Counted from the first letter of the stretch, positions 52,601-63,921 are shown. The stretch is 64,000 bases of DNA from Piscicola geometra (GCA_943735955.1 OX030958.1:9592126-9656125), one strand, 5' to 3'. The notes: generated from the letters alone by a model not told the origin. Numbers and translations: made by a program.

Positions 52601-52783
52601 CAAGTTTAAGTGCGATAAGCTAGATTAATCCATACAATCCATCTAGTGCAACGGGACAAAGTTTAGTACTCACATCCAATGAAATCCGGTGGGAGAGGAA
52701 GAAGATACTTGATCTCTCTCCATGTTCAGAAGGAAGAGTATTGTCAACATGCTAGACATCATCTTCGAATGTTGATAGAGCAT
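49632..52783 (-). CDS. Wnt family secreted ligand
   Basis: Secreted, lipidated Wnt signalling ligand. Exons: 52783-52676, about 52369-51893, 51722-51136, 50939-50241, 50108-50034 and 49831-49632. The hydrophobic N-terminus MSSMLTILFLLN acts as signal peptide. Diagnostic blocks: CRDLFRRRRWQCP, TKETAFLQALTSSTIAYVIA, IWGGCSDDVDFALDFSRRF, then the palmitoleoylation loop CKCHGLSGSCEVKTCW (Ser acylated by Porcupine), then SPSFCRPNEK, then GCDFVCCGRGY and the Cys-rich end CNCKFVYCCKVICDECV. The stop follows VFEHVCR. Three insertions are unusual: an Asn-rich tract near the N-terminus, an acidic/Gly/Lys tract of about 70 residues before LLHNRNIGRE, and a Lys/Asn-rich tract of about 150 residues after CEVKTCW. 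The divergence leaves the subfamily undecided. Alternative starts at internal Met codons of exon 1 are possible. Confidence 0.93.
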
Positions 52784-54170
52784 TCTAATTTTTAAATTGT
52801 CTTTTTGTAGCTTTTATAATTATACTTTGTTTTATCCTAAACACATATTTCGTATTTATAAATACCGATAAATAATAAAAAAACGTTCGATTAATAATTC
52901 AATTAATGTCAATTAAGAGATATTCGGCGGGTTGGTAGGCACTTTTAATTCGTGAATACCTCCGCTGGCCTTATATAGGCAAGATAAAGGTAGTAAAAGA
53001 GCAATAAAAGCCGGTGTCAGTGATGCCATTAGCAACAATAGCGGCGATTATTGCCTTGCCAGTCTCTGCTACAATGCCCCGTCCAATTAAGAGTATCTTT
53101 GTGTATTCTTGTTCGAGAGATTCTAGGTTTTTTGTATGAGTTGTATCAAGGATTAGATTAAGTATGAGTTTGTATCAAAGATTAGATCAAGTAGAGTTGG
53201 TGTCATTTGTCTAGATTTTGTATAAGTTTATAAGAATTTTAAGTGCATTGACTCAGAGATTTGATTGCATTTTCAGCATTGAAACTTCATACATAACTAA
53301 CAACCTAATAAAGATTGTCTTTTGCTTTGATATAAGTAAATAGTTTGAGAAATGAGAGTTTAATCGAAAAGCTAATATAATGCACAAAAAGTTCATAGAG
53401 TAGTATTTTATCATATTTAATCTCAAAAGTTGCTTTCTTGGTTTTATTAAATTTTTTTTAAAGATTCATGCTGAAAAAGGCTTTGTAGAGACTTTTTATG
53501 AAAAAACCTGTCACACTCTAATTGCAGTCAATAAAGTTTAGAATGACTTTGAGCCTTAATATGAATCCCTAGAATCGTCAGTGACGCAATTGACCGTAAT
53601 TTATTGAAAAAAATAAAAAGTTTGTGAGATAATCAGATGATAATCATTAGGTGATTAAGAAAATTTAAATGATTTTGGAATAAATACTTTTATATTTATA
53701 TTTTTGAAGTTTAGAACATAATTAGTTTCTGCTTTCATGTCCTATCATCTGATGAGTTTTACTGCTAAAAATATGTTTTATAAATGAATATCTCAAACTT
53801 CTGAAACATTCAGCACCAATCCCTGGTGATTTTATTACTTCCAGTTGCAACATAAAAGGCAACTTTCGAAGCTACAAAAGTTTTTCGAATTCGTTATTCT
53901 AACACGCCACAACCAAACATTCAAGCGCATCAAAGGCTTCTCCGAGCATAAAACATCAAATAATATTCTAATTAATCTTTGTAATCTTCCAGTTAATCTT
54001 CGTCACAATAATATATTATTCCGTTATATTAAAATGTCTTATTAATACTTATCGATAAATAATGCTATATACTCTAAACTTAAAGTTTATTTCATTTCCA
54101 TTTAGAAAAAGAAAATGAATAATAGGGTAAGAAACTATACTATGTTAAAATTTACGAAAAAATATGGTTC
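52784..54170. other. Upstream of Wnt, nothing recognised
   Basis: AT-rich DNA containing the Wnt promoter on the minus strand. A moderately GC-rich patch at 52925-53090 (including CCGCTGGCCTTATATAGGC) is the only compositional change; read on the minus strand it carries a TATATAAGG string about 190 bases upstream of the ATG, a possible TATA box. Confidence 0.4.
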
Positions 54171-55019
54171 TAACTAATTCAGTGTTGCCGATCTATTGTA
54201 CTCTCAATAAAATCACCTCATCAGCCACCAAGAAGTCTGAAGCACCCGTCAAAGTAGCAACACCTCCGAAAGAAAAAACTCATCGATCAATGCACTGACA
54301 AAAAACAACTAATTCCATTTACACACTCTTAACAAATAGAAAAGAGCAAACAACTTCCATTACAAACCTCGGAAAAGACTTCAAAAAATGCCATAAAAGA
54401 CAGAAAAAACTTATAACAACCCTTAATCATCGTCTTTCCATCCGTCACTTAAGGAGTGAAGCCTCATGCAGACGTTATGGAGGTGGTGGAAGATTGAATG
54501 CGGAAGCAAGGGGAGTTAATGGACGACTGGGAAGATACTGACATAATGCATGAGTGATGGTCAGACTCTGAAACATTTTCATGTGTTCGCAGCTAGTGGT
54601 GTTCGTACTTTGATGCATGGAAGTTGTTAGGGTGTTTGTGAGAGTTGTAGAGTATAAGTGATAACTAGTAACTAATAGTCGATGTTATAGTAGGAATTCT
54701 TGTTATACATTTATAGCATTTAATGTTTTTGGAAAAGTAGAATGAATGGTAATTAGAAGCGTTTTTTAAATCAGCAAAATTGACTTTATTAATATTATAT
54801 AATATGATTCCCTATTTTGTATCGTTTGAGGTTTTTTGGATGTTCATATTTTTCAAGGTGGTATTGAAACTCAAAAGTGAAAAAAAACCTGAGTGCATTC
54901 GGTAATCTTTATTTTTATTTTTGTCATTTGCATCATTTTAATTATTATTGAAGATATATGTAGATTCTACATCTTTACCATAACCATCACGTTTTATTAT
55001 ATATTATATGATCACTAAA
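54171..55019. other. Possible isolated + strand exon at 54222-54299, otherwise AT-rich
   Basis: A short + frame after an AG (CACCTCATCAG) reads ATKKSEAPVKVATPPKEK and then THRSMH and a stop at 54297-54299. Its Lys/Pro composition looks like a protein tail rather than AT-rich noise, but no partner exon was found. The rest of the stretch is featureless. Confidence 0.2.
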
Positions 55020-55135
55020 ATGAAAAAATCATCATCAGCAAACATTCCTCATCATCATCATCAGCAAACATTCCTCATCATCATCATCAGCAAACATTCC
55101 TCATCATCATCATCAGCACCACAACTTGCATCATC
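55020..55135. repeat. CATCATCATCAGCAAACATTCCT minisatellite
   Basis: Three to four copies of a roughly 32-bp unit made of CAT repeats plus CAGCAAACATTCCT. Confidence 0.93.
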
Positions 55136-55231
55136 ATCAGCACCAACTCGCATCATGAATACATAATTCACTTCATTCCATAGTGCTGTTAGTTGCAAAT
55201 TTCTTGATCAATGTCTCCATCAAGGCTTTTA

Positions 55232-55239
55232 ACGTGTCT

Positions 55240-55277
<38 letters not shown>

Positions 55278-55372
55278 GTGTGTGTGTGTGTGTGAGCGAG
55301 TGTGTGTGTGAGCGAGTGTGTGTGTTTATGAGTATGTGTGTGTGTTTACGCGCGCGTATATGTGTGCTTGTG
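55232..55372. repeat. (GT)n tract
   Basis: GT dinucleotide run with GAGCGAGT interruptions in intergenic DNA. Confidence 0.95.
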
Positions 55373-56698
55373 TAAACTAATAAACACACAACTTTAATAA
55401 GGTCTCATCAATAATCTTTCCGAAGCATCGACAAGTGAATCAATCCACTTTGATTTATCCAGCGACAAGTGAGTATTAGTGCCTAGTGACAAGGCAAGAC
55501 AAGGAGGCAAGGAGGAGGAGGGGTGTCATCACAGAGGTGTCGCCTTCACACGCGACTGGATTGAACAAGGTACTTCTGTGTTCTGTCCCCTTTCCGTGTC
55601 TTCAGTGCTGAAGTTATTGACTATTGAAATATTCTTCCGTCTGCATTAAAAAAAAAAAGTTAACTAAAAAGAATTATTTAAAACTTTTTTTTCGAATATT
55701 GTGTTTTTAATTAATTTTTTATCAAAATATTTTTCCTCGTTCATATTTTGCTCGTAAACCTTCAAATACACATATTGACTCTTCACACAGTCAATACTTC
55801 AATAAAAGCATTTAAATCAATCACGATCGGCAATACATCAGGCGGGTCGAAAGAGTTGAAGTTTATTTAACCCTTTCGCAAGATTTCATGCTGGAATCAG
55901 ACAACGAAAAACTTTAAGGAAACAAAAAATAATTCAAACTCTATTAATATTATTATTTGAAATAATGAAAATATTGAAATGATTTAACTTCAAAATATTT
56001 TTTGCTTTTTTTCCAAAATAATTGTTGTAAATTTTATTTTGAAGCTTGTTAATATTTATAAAAATTTTATTCATAGCGACTATGAATTGAAGCTATTTGA
56101 TAATACATTTAAAATATAATAAAAATTCTTATTTGAATACGGTTCTAAAAGTAATCTTATTCTAACTATTTTCACAAAAAATTCATAAAAATCTATTTTA
56201 TAATGGTTTGAAAATTCGAATTAAAATTGACCAAAAATTAGATCTATAAAAAGTTTTACAAATGGTTTTAATGTAATTTTAATGTGTTATAAATTATAAA
56301 TTATAATGCAGTTGTTTTGCGTATCAATTCAATTAGATCCATGTAAAAAAAAAGAAAACTTAAAAATTATTTATTTGTGTTCACTAAATTAAACATAAAT
56401 TACACCATCAAATCGTCAAATTTTTAATTAGTCAAACTCAACAAAGAACTAAGCAATCAATCATTTTAGAAGTCCATCATCTCTAAAAACGATTAATAAA
56501 AGTCTAAATTGAAGGAGATTCGAGTAAACGAGTAACTAAGCAATAAGAACATTAGTGGAGAATCGGAGATGCACGGCTGATGCACTCTCGTCCTGCAAGT
56601 CATCCGTCAAAACGACGTCTGAGAGTCTCGAATGCTACCAATGAACGAAGCGTCCTTCAGAGTAATTAGAAGTCTTTTTGTTTTGGTCTTCATGACGT
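55373..56698. other. Gene-poor AT-rich region
   Basis: No exon could be supported. A less AT-rich patch at 56530-56690 precedes the CAT run and has no clear coding signal. Strings near 56575, 57080 and 61270 (CTGATGCACT and relatives) are shared weakly and might be a degenerate dispersed repeat. Confidence 0.4.
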
Positions 56699-56752
<54 letters not shown>

Positions 56753-56753
56753 G

Positions 56754-56851
<98 letters not shown>

Positions 56852-57010
56852 GTCGTCATCGATATCAGTATAATTATTATAATTATTATCATCATCATCA
56901 TCCTTATCATAATCATCACCACCAACACCACCATCATCCTCATCATCATCATCATTCTCATGCTCATCATCATCTTCTCCTTTGGAAACATCATCATCAT
57001 CATCTTCTTC
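56699..57010. repeat. (CAT)n tract, about 50 units, with degenerate tail
   Basis: Nearly pure CAT run from 56699 to 56852 followed by degenerate CAT/CTC/ATT sequence to about 57010. It reads as His, Ser/Ile, Asp or Met runs depending on frame; none is supported as a gene. Confidence 0.95.
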
Positions 57011-57208
57011 TTCCATTTCATAGTCAAAGTCAGCAACGCCGCCACCACCAAGCTTTTCCCGTCAGTGACTGAGTTCTGATGCACTTTGCAGTGAGACGTT
57101 GTCTCGCTAATGGATGGGTAATCTGCTTGAAGATGACGCCGTTAGGACCGTTAGTAGCTCCGATGGCGACTCTCAGATGGAAAGATGTATATGCTCGTTG
57201 CTATTCTT

Positions 57209-57334
57209 TTAGACGACGATGAAGAAGGTGAAGGTGGAGAAGATGATGGGAAAGATGATGAGGAAAGTGAAGAGGATGATGAGGAGGAAAAAGAAGATGA
57301 AGAAGTTGATCAAGGCGATGATTCAGATATTTAA
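57209..57334 (+). other. Possible acidic terminal exon
   Basis: After a reasonable acceptor (ATTCTTTTAG) a + frame reads DDDEEGEGGEDDGKDDEESE and continues acidic to DQGDDSDI and a stop at 57332-57334. The same DNA reads as basic Met/Lys sequence in another + frame and as strongly hydrophobic sequence on the minus strand, as expected of a GAA/GAT repeat. There is no upstream partner exon. Low confidence. Confidence 0.2.
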
Positions 57335-57359
57335 GATTCCACTTTGAGATCGTGACTAG

Positions 57360-57500
57360 TTACGTCACAATCCACATCATTGTCACCATCATCCTCATCA
57401 GAATCGCCACTACCACCATCATCAACATCGTCACCACACTCACCATCATCACCATCATCATCATCCTAACAATCGTCATCATCATCATCAGCATTCTAAT
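57360..57500. repeat. CATCAC-type degenerate trinucleotide tract
   Basis: Degenerate CAT/CAC-rich DNA without coding support. Confidence 0.8.
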
Positions 57501-57614
57501 CCGGACCTTCTCTTTTTCAAAAGTCTTCCTCCTCATCACACCACCAATGGTCATCATGTTTTCTCTTGACGTGTGAGATCAAACAAACAGCTGATATGAA
57601 GTCCAGCATCTGTC

Positions 57615-57800
57615 GTCGTCGTGGTGGTAGCGGTGATCGTTTTTGTTGTGGTGGTTGTTGTTGTGGTGGTTACTTTTGTGGTGGTTGTTGTTGTGGTGGT
57701 TGTTGTTGTGGTTGTTGTTGTGGTTGTTGTTGTGGTGGTTATTGTGGTGGTTGCTGTTGTGGTTGTTGTTGTGGTGGTTATTGTGGTGGTTTTTGTTTTA
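57615..57800. repeat. GTTGTGGTG trinucleotide tract
   Basis: TGT/GGT repeat; one + frame gives a Cys/Gly-rich string and another gives poly-Val. Both are repeat artefacts. Confidence 0.92.
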
Positions 57801-58199
57801 TTGATGGCGTAGTAGCAGTATTTGTAAATAACGTTATTTCAGATGGTAGTTACGAAGGAGCGGTATTCAAAATTTAAAACCAAGGCAAAGAACTGAAATA
57901 TATATTAATTTTAAAGCTTTTTGTATTGTTTAAGTTTATATCTTTATTTTCGGACATATGAAAAAAGATAAATTGTTAAATGTCCGAAGATTTTTTTTAA
58001 TTTTACAAAAACATTTTGCAAAATCTCTCTCTCTCTATATATATAAATCTATATATAAATCTATATATAAACATTGACATATAAATGAAAACGCATAGAC
58101 ACATATTGTGGCATGTCATTGGTTGAGCAGTTTCCGGGTTAATTAAGAATACATCCGTTGGGAGATGCTTCACGGTGGTGTCTATCTAATCGATCCTGT
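57801..58199. other. Spacer with a short CT/TA tract
   Basis: AT-rich spacer; CTCTCTCTCTATATATATA at about 58026 is a compound dinucleotide repeat. No gene is seen. Confidence 0.5.
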
Positions 58200-58520
58200 G
58201 TGAGGAGGAGGAAGAGGAGGAGGAAGAGGAGGGGGGGGAGGAAGAGGAAGAGGAGGAGGAGGAGGAGGAGGAGGAGGAGGAGGAGGAGGAGGAGGAGGAG
58301 GAGAAGGAGAAGGAGAAAGAGAAGGAGGAGGAAGAGAAGGAAGAGGAGGAGGAGAAAGAGAAAGAGGAGGAAGAGGAGGATGAAGAAGAGGAGGCGGAGG
58401 ATGGAGAGGAGAAGAAGAAGGAGGAGGAGAAGGAGGTAAGAAGAAGAGAAGAAGAAGGAGAAGGAGGAAGAAGAGGAGGAGGAGGAAGAGGAGGAGGAGG
58501 ATGAGGAGGAGGAGGAGGAG

Positions 58521-58552
<32 letters not shown>

Positions 58553-58885
58553 ATAGGAGAAAGAGGAGGAAGAGGAGAAGAATGAGAAGGAGGAGAAGAA
58601 AAAAGAGGAGGCGGGGGATGGAGAAAAGAAAGAGAAGGAGGAGGAGGAAGAGGAAAAGGAAAAGAAGAAGAAGAAGGAGGAAGAAGAGGAGGAGGAGGAG
58701 GAGAAGGAGGAAGAGGAGAAAGAGGAGAAAGAGGAGAAAGAGGAGGAAGAGGAGGAAGATGAGAAAGAGGAGAAAGAGGAGGAAGAGGAGGAAGAGGAGA
58801 AAGAGGAGAAAGAGGAGGAAGAGGAGGAAGAGGAAGAGGAAGAGGAGGAGGAGGAAGAGAAGGAGAAGGAGGAGGAAAGTGGAAA
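58200..58885. repeat. Polypurine GGA/GAA tract of about 690 bp
   Basis: Almost uninterrupted purine strand of GGA, GAA and AGA triplets, with only a few pyrimidines. It gives poly-Arg/Lys and poly-Glu readings on + and poly-Ser/Pro on -, none of which is a supported gene. Confidence 0.97.
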
Positions 58886-59039
58886 GATGCTGGGACTATG
58901 TACTTCATGTTATGGAGCCCATGGTGGAGCTGGAAGGTTAGTAGTACACAGTGATGGTGAGAGTTGAAGTGGAGAAATGTAGCAAGAAGATGCTGGTGGT
59001 GAGGTATAATTGGATACTGCTGATTGGCTGGTGGTGAGT

Positions 59040-59320
59040 GTAGAGGAAGGGTGAGAGAAACACCTTTGAGATGGTTTGGACTCGTGAAAATGAAGTGAGG
59101 CGAATTTTATCGGGAAAAGAATGCTGAAGGTGGAACCATCAGGTGCGAGAAAAAGAAGTAAGACTAAGGAAGAGGTACATCGGAGTAGTGAGAGAAGGTA
59201 TGGAAGAAATGGGAGCAAGGGAAACAGATGCAGAAAAGATAAAAGTACGGGAAATAATTCGCTGTGGTGACCCCTAGTAGGAGCAGCCGAAATTAAAAAC
59301 GGGTTGTGGTGGCAGGGGTT
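59040..59320 (+). pseudogene. Non-LTR retrotransposon reverse-transcriptase 3' remnant
   Basis: A + frame reads TPLRWFGLVKMK, a stop, GEFYREKNAEGG, a frameshift, then LRKRYIGVVREGMEEMGARE, TDAEKIKVREIIRCGDP and a stop at 59275-59277. This matches the well-known C-terminal tail of many animal non-LTR reverse transcriptases (L-R-W-F-G-H-V, then R-P-K-x-R-W, then IRCGDP). The following AGGAGCAGCCGAAATTAAAA is the usual downstream sequence of such elements. The copy is truncated and broken by a stop and a frameshift. Confidence 0.75.
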
Positions 59321-60694
59321 GTGAAACGGTGGATTCAAATTAGTTGATGAACGATAAATTTGGCTTGAAAGAAACTTTGCATAAAGTTAAAGTAAACTTA
59401 GTTTTAATTATTTTCCATATCATCTCAAACTAGCCAGCTGCGAACAACGTCTTTTTCTGATGGAAACTTATAAAAAACGTAATTATTTTTTCTTCAAACT
59501 TTGCATTTCCAAAAGTGTTTATTTGGTGCAGAAAGTTTAGAATTGTAATTGTACTTCCAAGAAGGAATACCCTGTTTGTTTAATCTCGTTAGTGTAATCT
59601 TACTGTAATGCGCCTGAATAACCAGGATTGTTTTATTTTGTGTGTGTGTTGGACAGTGTGATGCTTCATGTTTTACAATTTTTTTTACAAATTACGATTG
59701 ATTTTTAGAGAAAATATTGAATTAATTTAATTGAAATCGACTTAATGAATAAATTAGCTACATGATTGAATGATTGATAAATAAATTGGTGGATGGATGA
59801 TGAAAACAAATGTATTGAAAAACGAAGGTTATTCACGAAGCACTAAAAACCATTTTTGCGTTCAAAAAACAACGTTCCGTTAATCATCAAGATTTCTTTA
59901 AGTAAAATGTACAACAAAGTTATTTAAATATTCTATGAAAAACATGAAATTAGAAAACGTAAAAATTCCAAAGAAAATATTTAAATTTAAAAAAAATAGA
60001 TAGTTTAAAATAAGTTTAGAGGAAAAAAATCAAAAAAATCTTGCAATTTCCTGAAAACGCATACATAATGCACTACTTTTACATAACTACCTAAAACTGG
60101 AAATTATAAAAAATAATAACATCTGCATGCATAATTAATCATGACGTCAGAACGATTTCTCCGAAGCGAAAATTAAGAGAAAGTCACTCCTGATTACATT
60201 AATTAGGACACTCTGCTCATTAATACACCCCGGTAATTAAAACCAATCGGCGGAAGATCTATTTTTATTTTTAGGCTCATTTGCATAATTTATTAATTTC
60301 CTCATCCGGAACATATCAATGCATGATGAACACGCTCAATGCGATCAGTGTCTTTACTCCTAATGCAGAAGCATCGTCATCATCACCAATTTTATAATTA
60401 TCGTCATCATCACCAATTTTATAATTATCGTCATCATACTCTTCTTTCTCATTTTCCATTATCTCCTTATCCTCTTCTTCCTCATCCTCTATTTTATGAT
60501 CATCATTCTCATCTTCAGCATCTTCTCCCTCCCCATTCTCCTTCATTTCCTCTTCTACTCCTTATTCTCCCTCTTTTTCTCTCCATCTCCATCATCATCC
60601 TCTCCTTCATCTCCATCTTCATCCTTAACAAATTACGTTTCCATTCCTAATCTCTTTCATCTTCCTCTTCCTTCTTTGACAATCAATCCATCAA
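59321..60694. other. Gene-poor region with small repeats
   Basis: Unique AT-rich DNA. At 60370-60435 a 28-bp unit (ATCGTCATCATCACCAATTT then TATAATT) occurs about twice. From 60440 to 60660 the sequence is CT-rich. No exon could be supported; the 3' end of the tetraspanin gene might lie here or to the left. Confidence 0.45.
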
Positions 60695-61200
60695 TTTCCT
60701 GATGGAAACTCATAGAGACTTCCTGATGGAAACACATAGAGACTTCCTGATGGAAACACATAGAGACTTCCTGATGGAAACACATAGAGACTTCCTGATG
60801 GAAACACATAGAGACTTCCTGATGGAAACACATAGAGACTTCCTGATGGAAACACATAGAGACTTCCTGATGGAAACACATAGAGACTTCCTGATGGAAA
60901 CACATAGAGACTTCCTGATGGAAACACATAGAGACTTCCTGATGGAAACACATAGAGACTTCCTGATGGAAACACATAGAGACTTCCTGATGGAAACTCA
61001 TAGAGACTTCCTGATGGAAACACATAGAGACTTCCTGATGGAAACACATAGAGACTTTCTGATGGAAACACATAGAGACTTCCTGATGGAAACACATAGA
61101 GACTTCCTGATGGAAACACATAGAGACTTCCTGATGGAAACACATAGAGACTTCCTGATGGAAACTCATAGAGACTTCCTGATGGAAACTCATAGAGACT
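60695..61200. repeat. 24-bp minisatellite, about 21 near-perfect copies
   Basis: Unit CACATAGAGACTTCCTGATG plus GAAA. Only scattered single-base variants (CTCATAG for CACATAG, CTTTCTG for CTTCCTG) are seen. The 24-bp unit keeps frames open on both strands (METHRDFL on +, SMCFHQEV on -). No flanking gene structure supports translation. Confidence 0.97.
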
Positions 61201-61525
61201 TTCCCGTCATTGACTAGCACGACTTCCAATTAGAACTTCAATTCGTCTGCAGCACTCGGTGGCATACTGATGCACTTCCTCTCCTCGAATGTTCCAACGC
61301 GTCCCGTGGGAAGACATTTAAGTCGGCGCTTCTAACGCGATTATCAAAAAGTCGTCGTTGGATTAAAAGTTTAAACTTGTAAATAATTACTTTTTTTTGA
61401 AAATAATAAAAGATAAAATATGTGCGGTGATGATGATGATGATGAATAAATTATAAATTAGATGTGAAGATATAATTGAAGTGGCGCAGGTCTGAGGCGG
61501 TTTTCAGAGCCTTGTCATTGAATAC

Positions 61526-63921
61526 CTGGATGAAGGTGACGACGATGAGGACGTTGTGTGTTTGGCTCCATCTGTTCGTGAACCAAAGCTCAAACGCATC
61601 GTAACATCCCTGTGTGGATGAATGGGAGGGAGAGAGGGTGGTTGGGTTGGAAGGGGGAGAGGGTGGATGGATGGGAGGGGGAGAGGGTGGATGAATGGAA
61701 GGGGGAGAGGGTGGATGGATGGGAGGGGGAGAGGGTGGATGAATGGGAGGGGAGAGGGTGGATGAATGGGAGGGAGAGAGGGTGGATGGATGGGAGGGAG
61801 AGAGGGTAGATGAATGGGAGGGAGAGAGGGTGGATGAATGGGAGGGGAGAGGGTGGATGAATGGGAGGGAGAGAGGGTGGATGGATGGGAGGGAGAGAGG
61901 GTGGATGGATGGGTTGAAGGGGGAGAAGGTGGGTGGGTTGGTAGGGGGAGAGCGTGGATGAATGGGAGGGGGAGAGAGTGGATGGATGGGAAAGGGAGGA
62001 TGGATGAGCAGACGAGTGGATGTATAAATGGATGGGTGGGTAGGTAGGTGGGTTTTTGGAGAAGTATGCGAATGGATAGAAGGTGAATGGATAAATGGTG
62101 AATAGAATAGAACTTTTAATGCTTAGATGGTTAATGGGTGATTGGGTGTATTAAAAGAAAAGATAGGAAGTAAAATGATTTGTGAATGAATGGTTGAATG
62201 AGGGGACGATTGGGCAAAGAGTCGGATTAATCATGTGCCAATGACGCACACGTGTGGGGGATGCTTTATGACGTCTTGTTTACCCAGCTGCTCTTGTTGA
62301 TTCAATCCCAGGCAACCCTACTATATCATCCGGTTTGCATTGCCAATTGAAGCATATTTCTTTTCAACGCTGACTAATTTGTAACTTTCAAGTGTTTTAA
62401 TCCTGAGAAATACACAAAAAAGTGATTTTAAAACTAGAATTTCGCCAAAAGACAAGTTTGATCAATGAAAAACCGTTTTTAGATCATGAAACGATAAATC
62501 ATCCGAGAAGCTTGAAACCATTAATTCATGTCTTCGCTAACAATGCACCTCTTGAGCACACCACAACTGGAGGAAGGTGAATGATGAAGGTAATTTGCTC
62601 ACAGAAACAATCAGAAAGCACGTTAGAAAATGAGGAAGAGGTTAGTTTGTGAGGTTTTCTGCGTGATTAATCGTATTGATTGTGTGTCTTTTTATTGCTC
62701 TCCTTACGACAACCTCAGAGTCTCTATTTATTTTCTCTAATCACTTGTTGAGCATTTTTTTCCTATTTACTATTTCATTTTCATTGTCTTCTTTGTTAGT
62801 GTTTTTAAGAGTTTCTGTATCCAGTTGTTTTGTTTATACTTTTTATTAAAGCCTCGCCAACCCCTATCAATACCCACGCAGATGATCAGACCTTTTTTCA
62901 CACTCTTCACACCCATCTCATCTATTCACTATTCCAACCATTCATCCATTCATCTTTTTCTATCCCAAACTCCAAACACTCCACTACTCTCCCAACCCCT
63001 CCTATCGATCGCAACCTGCACGAAGACGGTGTCACTGTTGTCTTTGGCGAGAAGACCTTGAACCTGACAGAAGTTGTTGTTGTTGCTCAATTCCTCGGGG
63101 TAAATGTCCTCCAGGTGGTCATAAAACGGGTGCGATTTGTCGTTCTTGGAGAAACTGAAGTCTGTGTCGGTGGTGCTGATGGTGATGATTCTACTCCTAA
63201 CCGTAACCTCAACCCCATTCACTTTCTTTCTAACCATATTCTCATTCACCTCTAATCCCATCCACCCTAATCCCATCCTTCCAATCCCATCCACCCCAAT
63301 CCCATCCACCCCAATCCCATCTACCCCAATCCCATCCACCTCAATCCCATCCACCCCAATCCCATCCACCCCAATCCCATCCACCCCAATCCCATCCACC
63401 TCGATCCCATCCACCCCAATCCCATCCACCCCAATCCCATCCACCTCAATCCCATCCACCCCAATCCCATCCACCCCAATCCCATCTACCCCAATCCCAT
63501 CCACCTCAATCCCATCCACCCCAATCCCATCCACCCCAATCCCATCCACCCCAATCCCATCCACCTCAATCCCATCCACCCCAATCCCATCCACCTCAAT
63601 CCCATCCACCTCAATCCCATCCACCTCAATCCCATCCACTCCAATCCCATCCACTCCAATCCCATCCACTCCAATCCCATCCACTCCAATCCCATCCACT
63701 CCAATCCCATCCACTCCAATCCCATCCACTCCAATCCCATCCACTCCAATCCCATCCACTCCAATCCCATCCACTTCCAATCCATTCACTTCCAATCCCA
63801 TCCACCCACCTTGGACCACACAGCACGACTCCGGTACGAATACTCCGAGGTTTTCGTTGGAGTGGTTGAACCAGGAGGTCTTGAAGTAGTCGCGAGGCCC
63901 CTTCACGCCACAACACTGGTT
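61526..63921 (-). CDS. Tetraspanin, loop and TM4 exons (partial)
   Basis: Three minus-strand exons: 63921-63810, 63161-63016 and 61609-61526. The first begins NQCCGVKGPRDYF, giving the CCG signature of the tetraspanin large extracellular loop, and continues to VFVPESCC, the second cysteine signature. The second ends the loop (NNFCQVQGLLAKDN). The third starts GCYDAFELWF, the last conserved loop Cys, and enters a hydrophobic run (NVLIVVTFIQ) that begins the fourth membrane segment, ending at a CAG/GTATTC donor. Tetraspanins organise membrane protein webs at the cell surface. The first three membrane segments lie beyond the right edge and the C-terminal exon was not found. If the donor is not used, the frame runs on to a stop about 75 bases later. 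Confidence 0.8.
61615..62045. repeat. GGGAGGGAGAGAGGGTGGATGAAT minisatellite
   Basis: About 430 bp of a 22-26-bp variable unit (GGAGAGGGTGGATGAATGGGA) in the tetraspanin intron, starting about five bases from the exon at 61609-61526. Confidence 0.95.
62046..63015. other. Tetraspanin intron, non-repetitive part
   Basis: Unique sequence of the intron between 61609 and 63016. No further exon was recognised. TGACGTCA-like and palindromic strings were not found; nothing else to report. Confidence 0.45.
63250..63800. repeat. 15-bp minisatellite CCAATCCCATCCACC, about 36 copies
   Basis: Array in the intron between the two tetraspanin loop exons, with two variant blocks: mixed CCACCCCAAT/CCACCTCAAT in the left two thirds and uniform CCACTCCAAT in the right third. 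This segregation suggests recent local expansion at the right end. Open frames on both strands are artefacts. Confidence 0.96.

Noticed and set aside
57209..57334. A hydrophobic minus-strand membrane segment that could be the missing end of the tetraspanin
   Set aside because: Hydrophobicity follows from the complement of a GAA/GAT repeat, and there is no acceptor with a pyrimidine tract in the right phase.
58158..58941. Poly-Arg/Lys and poly-Ser/Pro proteins
   Set aside because: Direct readings of a GGA/GAA polypurine tract with no conserved flanks.
60657..61229. 190- and 171-residue frames with eight-residue repeats
   Set aside because: Generated by a 24-bp DNA repeat; no splice, signal or flanking coding evidence on either strand.
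62830..63255. A + strand protein of about 140 residues
   Set aside because: It overlaps the well-supported minus-strand tetraspanin exon at 63161-63016 and lacks recognisable similarity.
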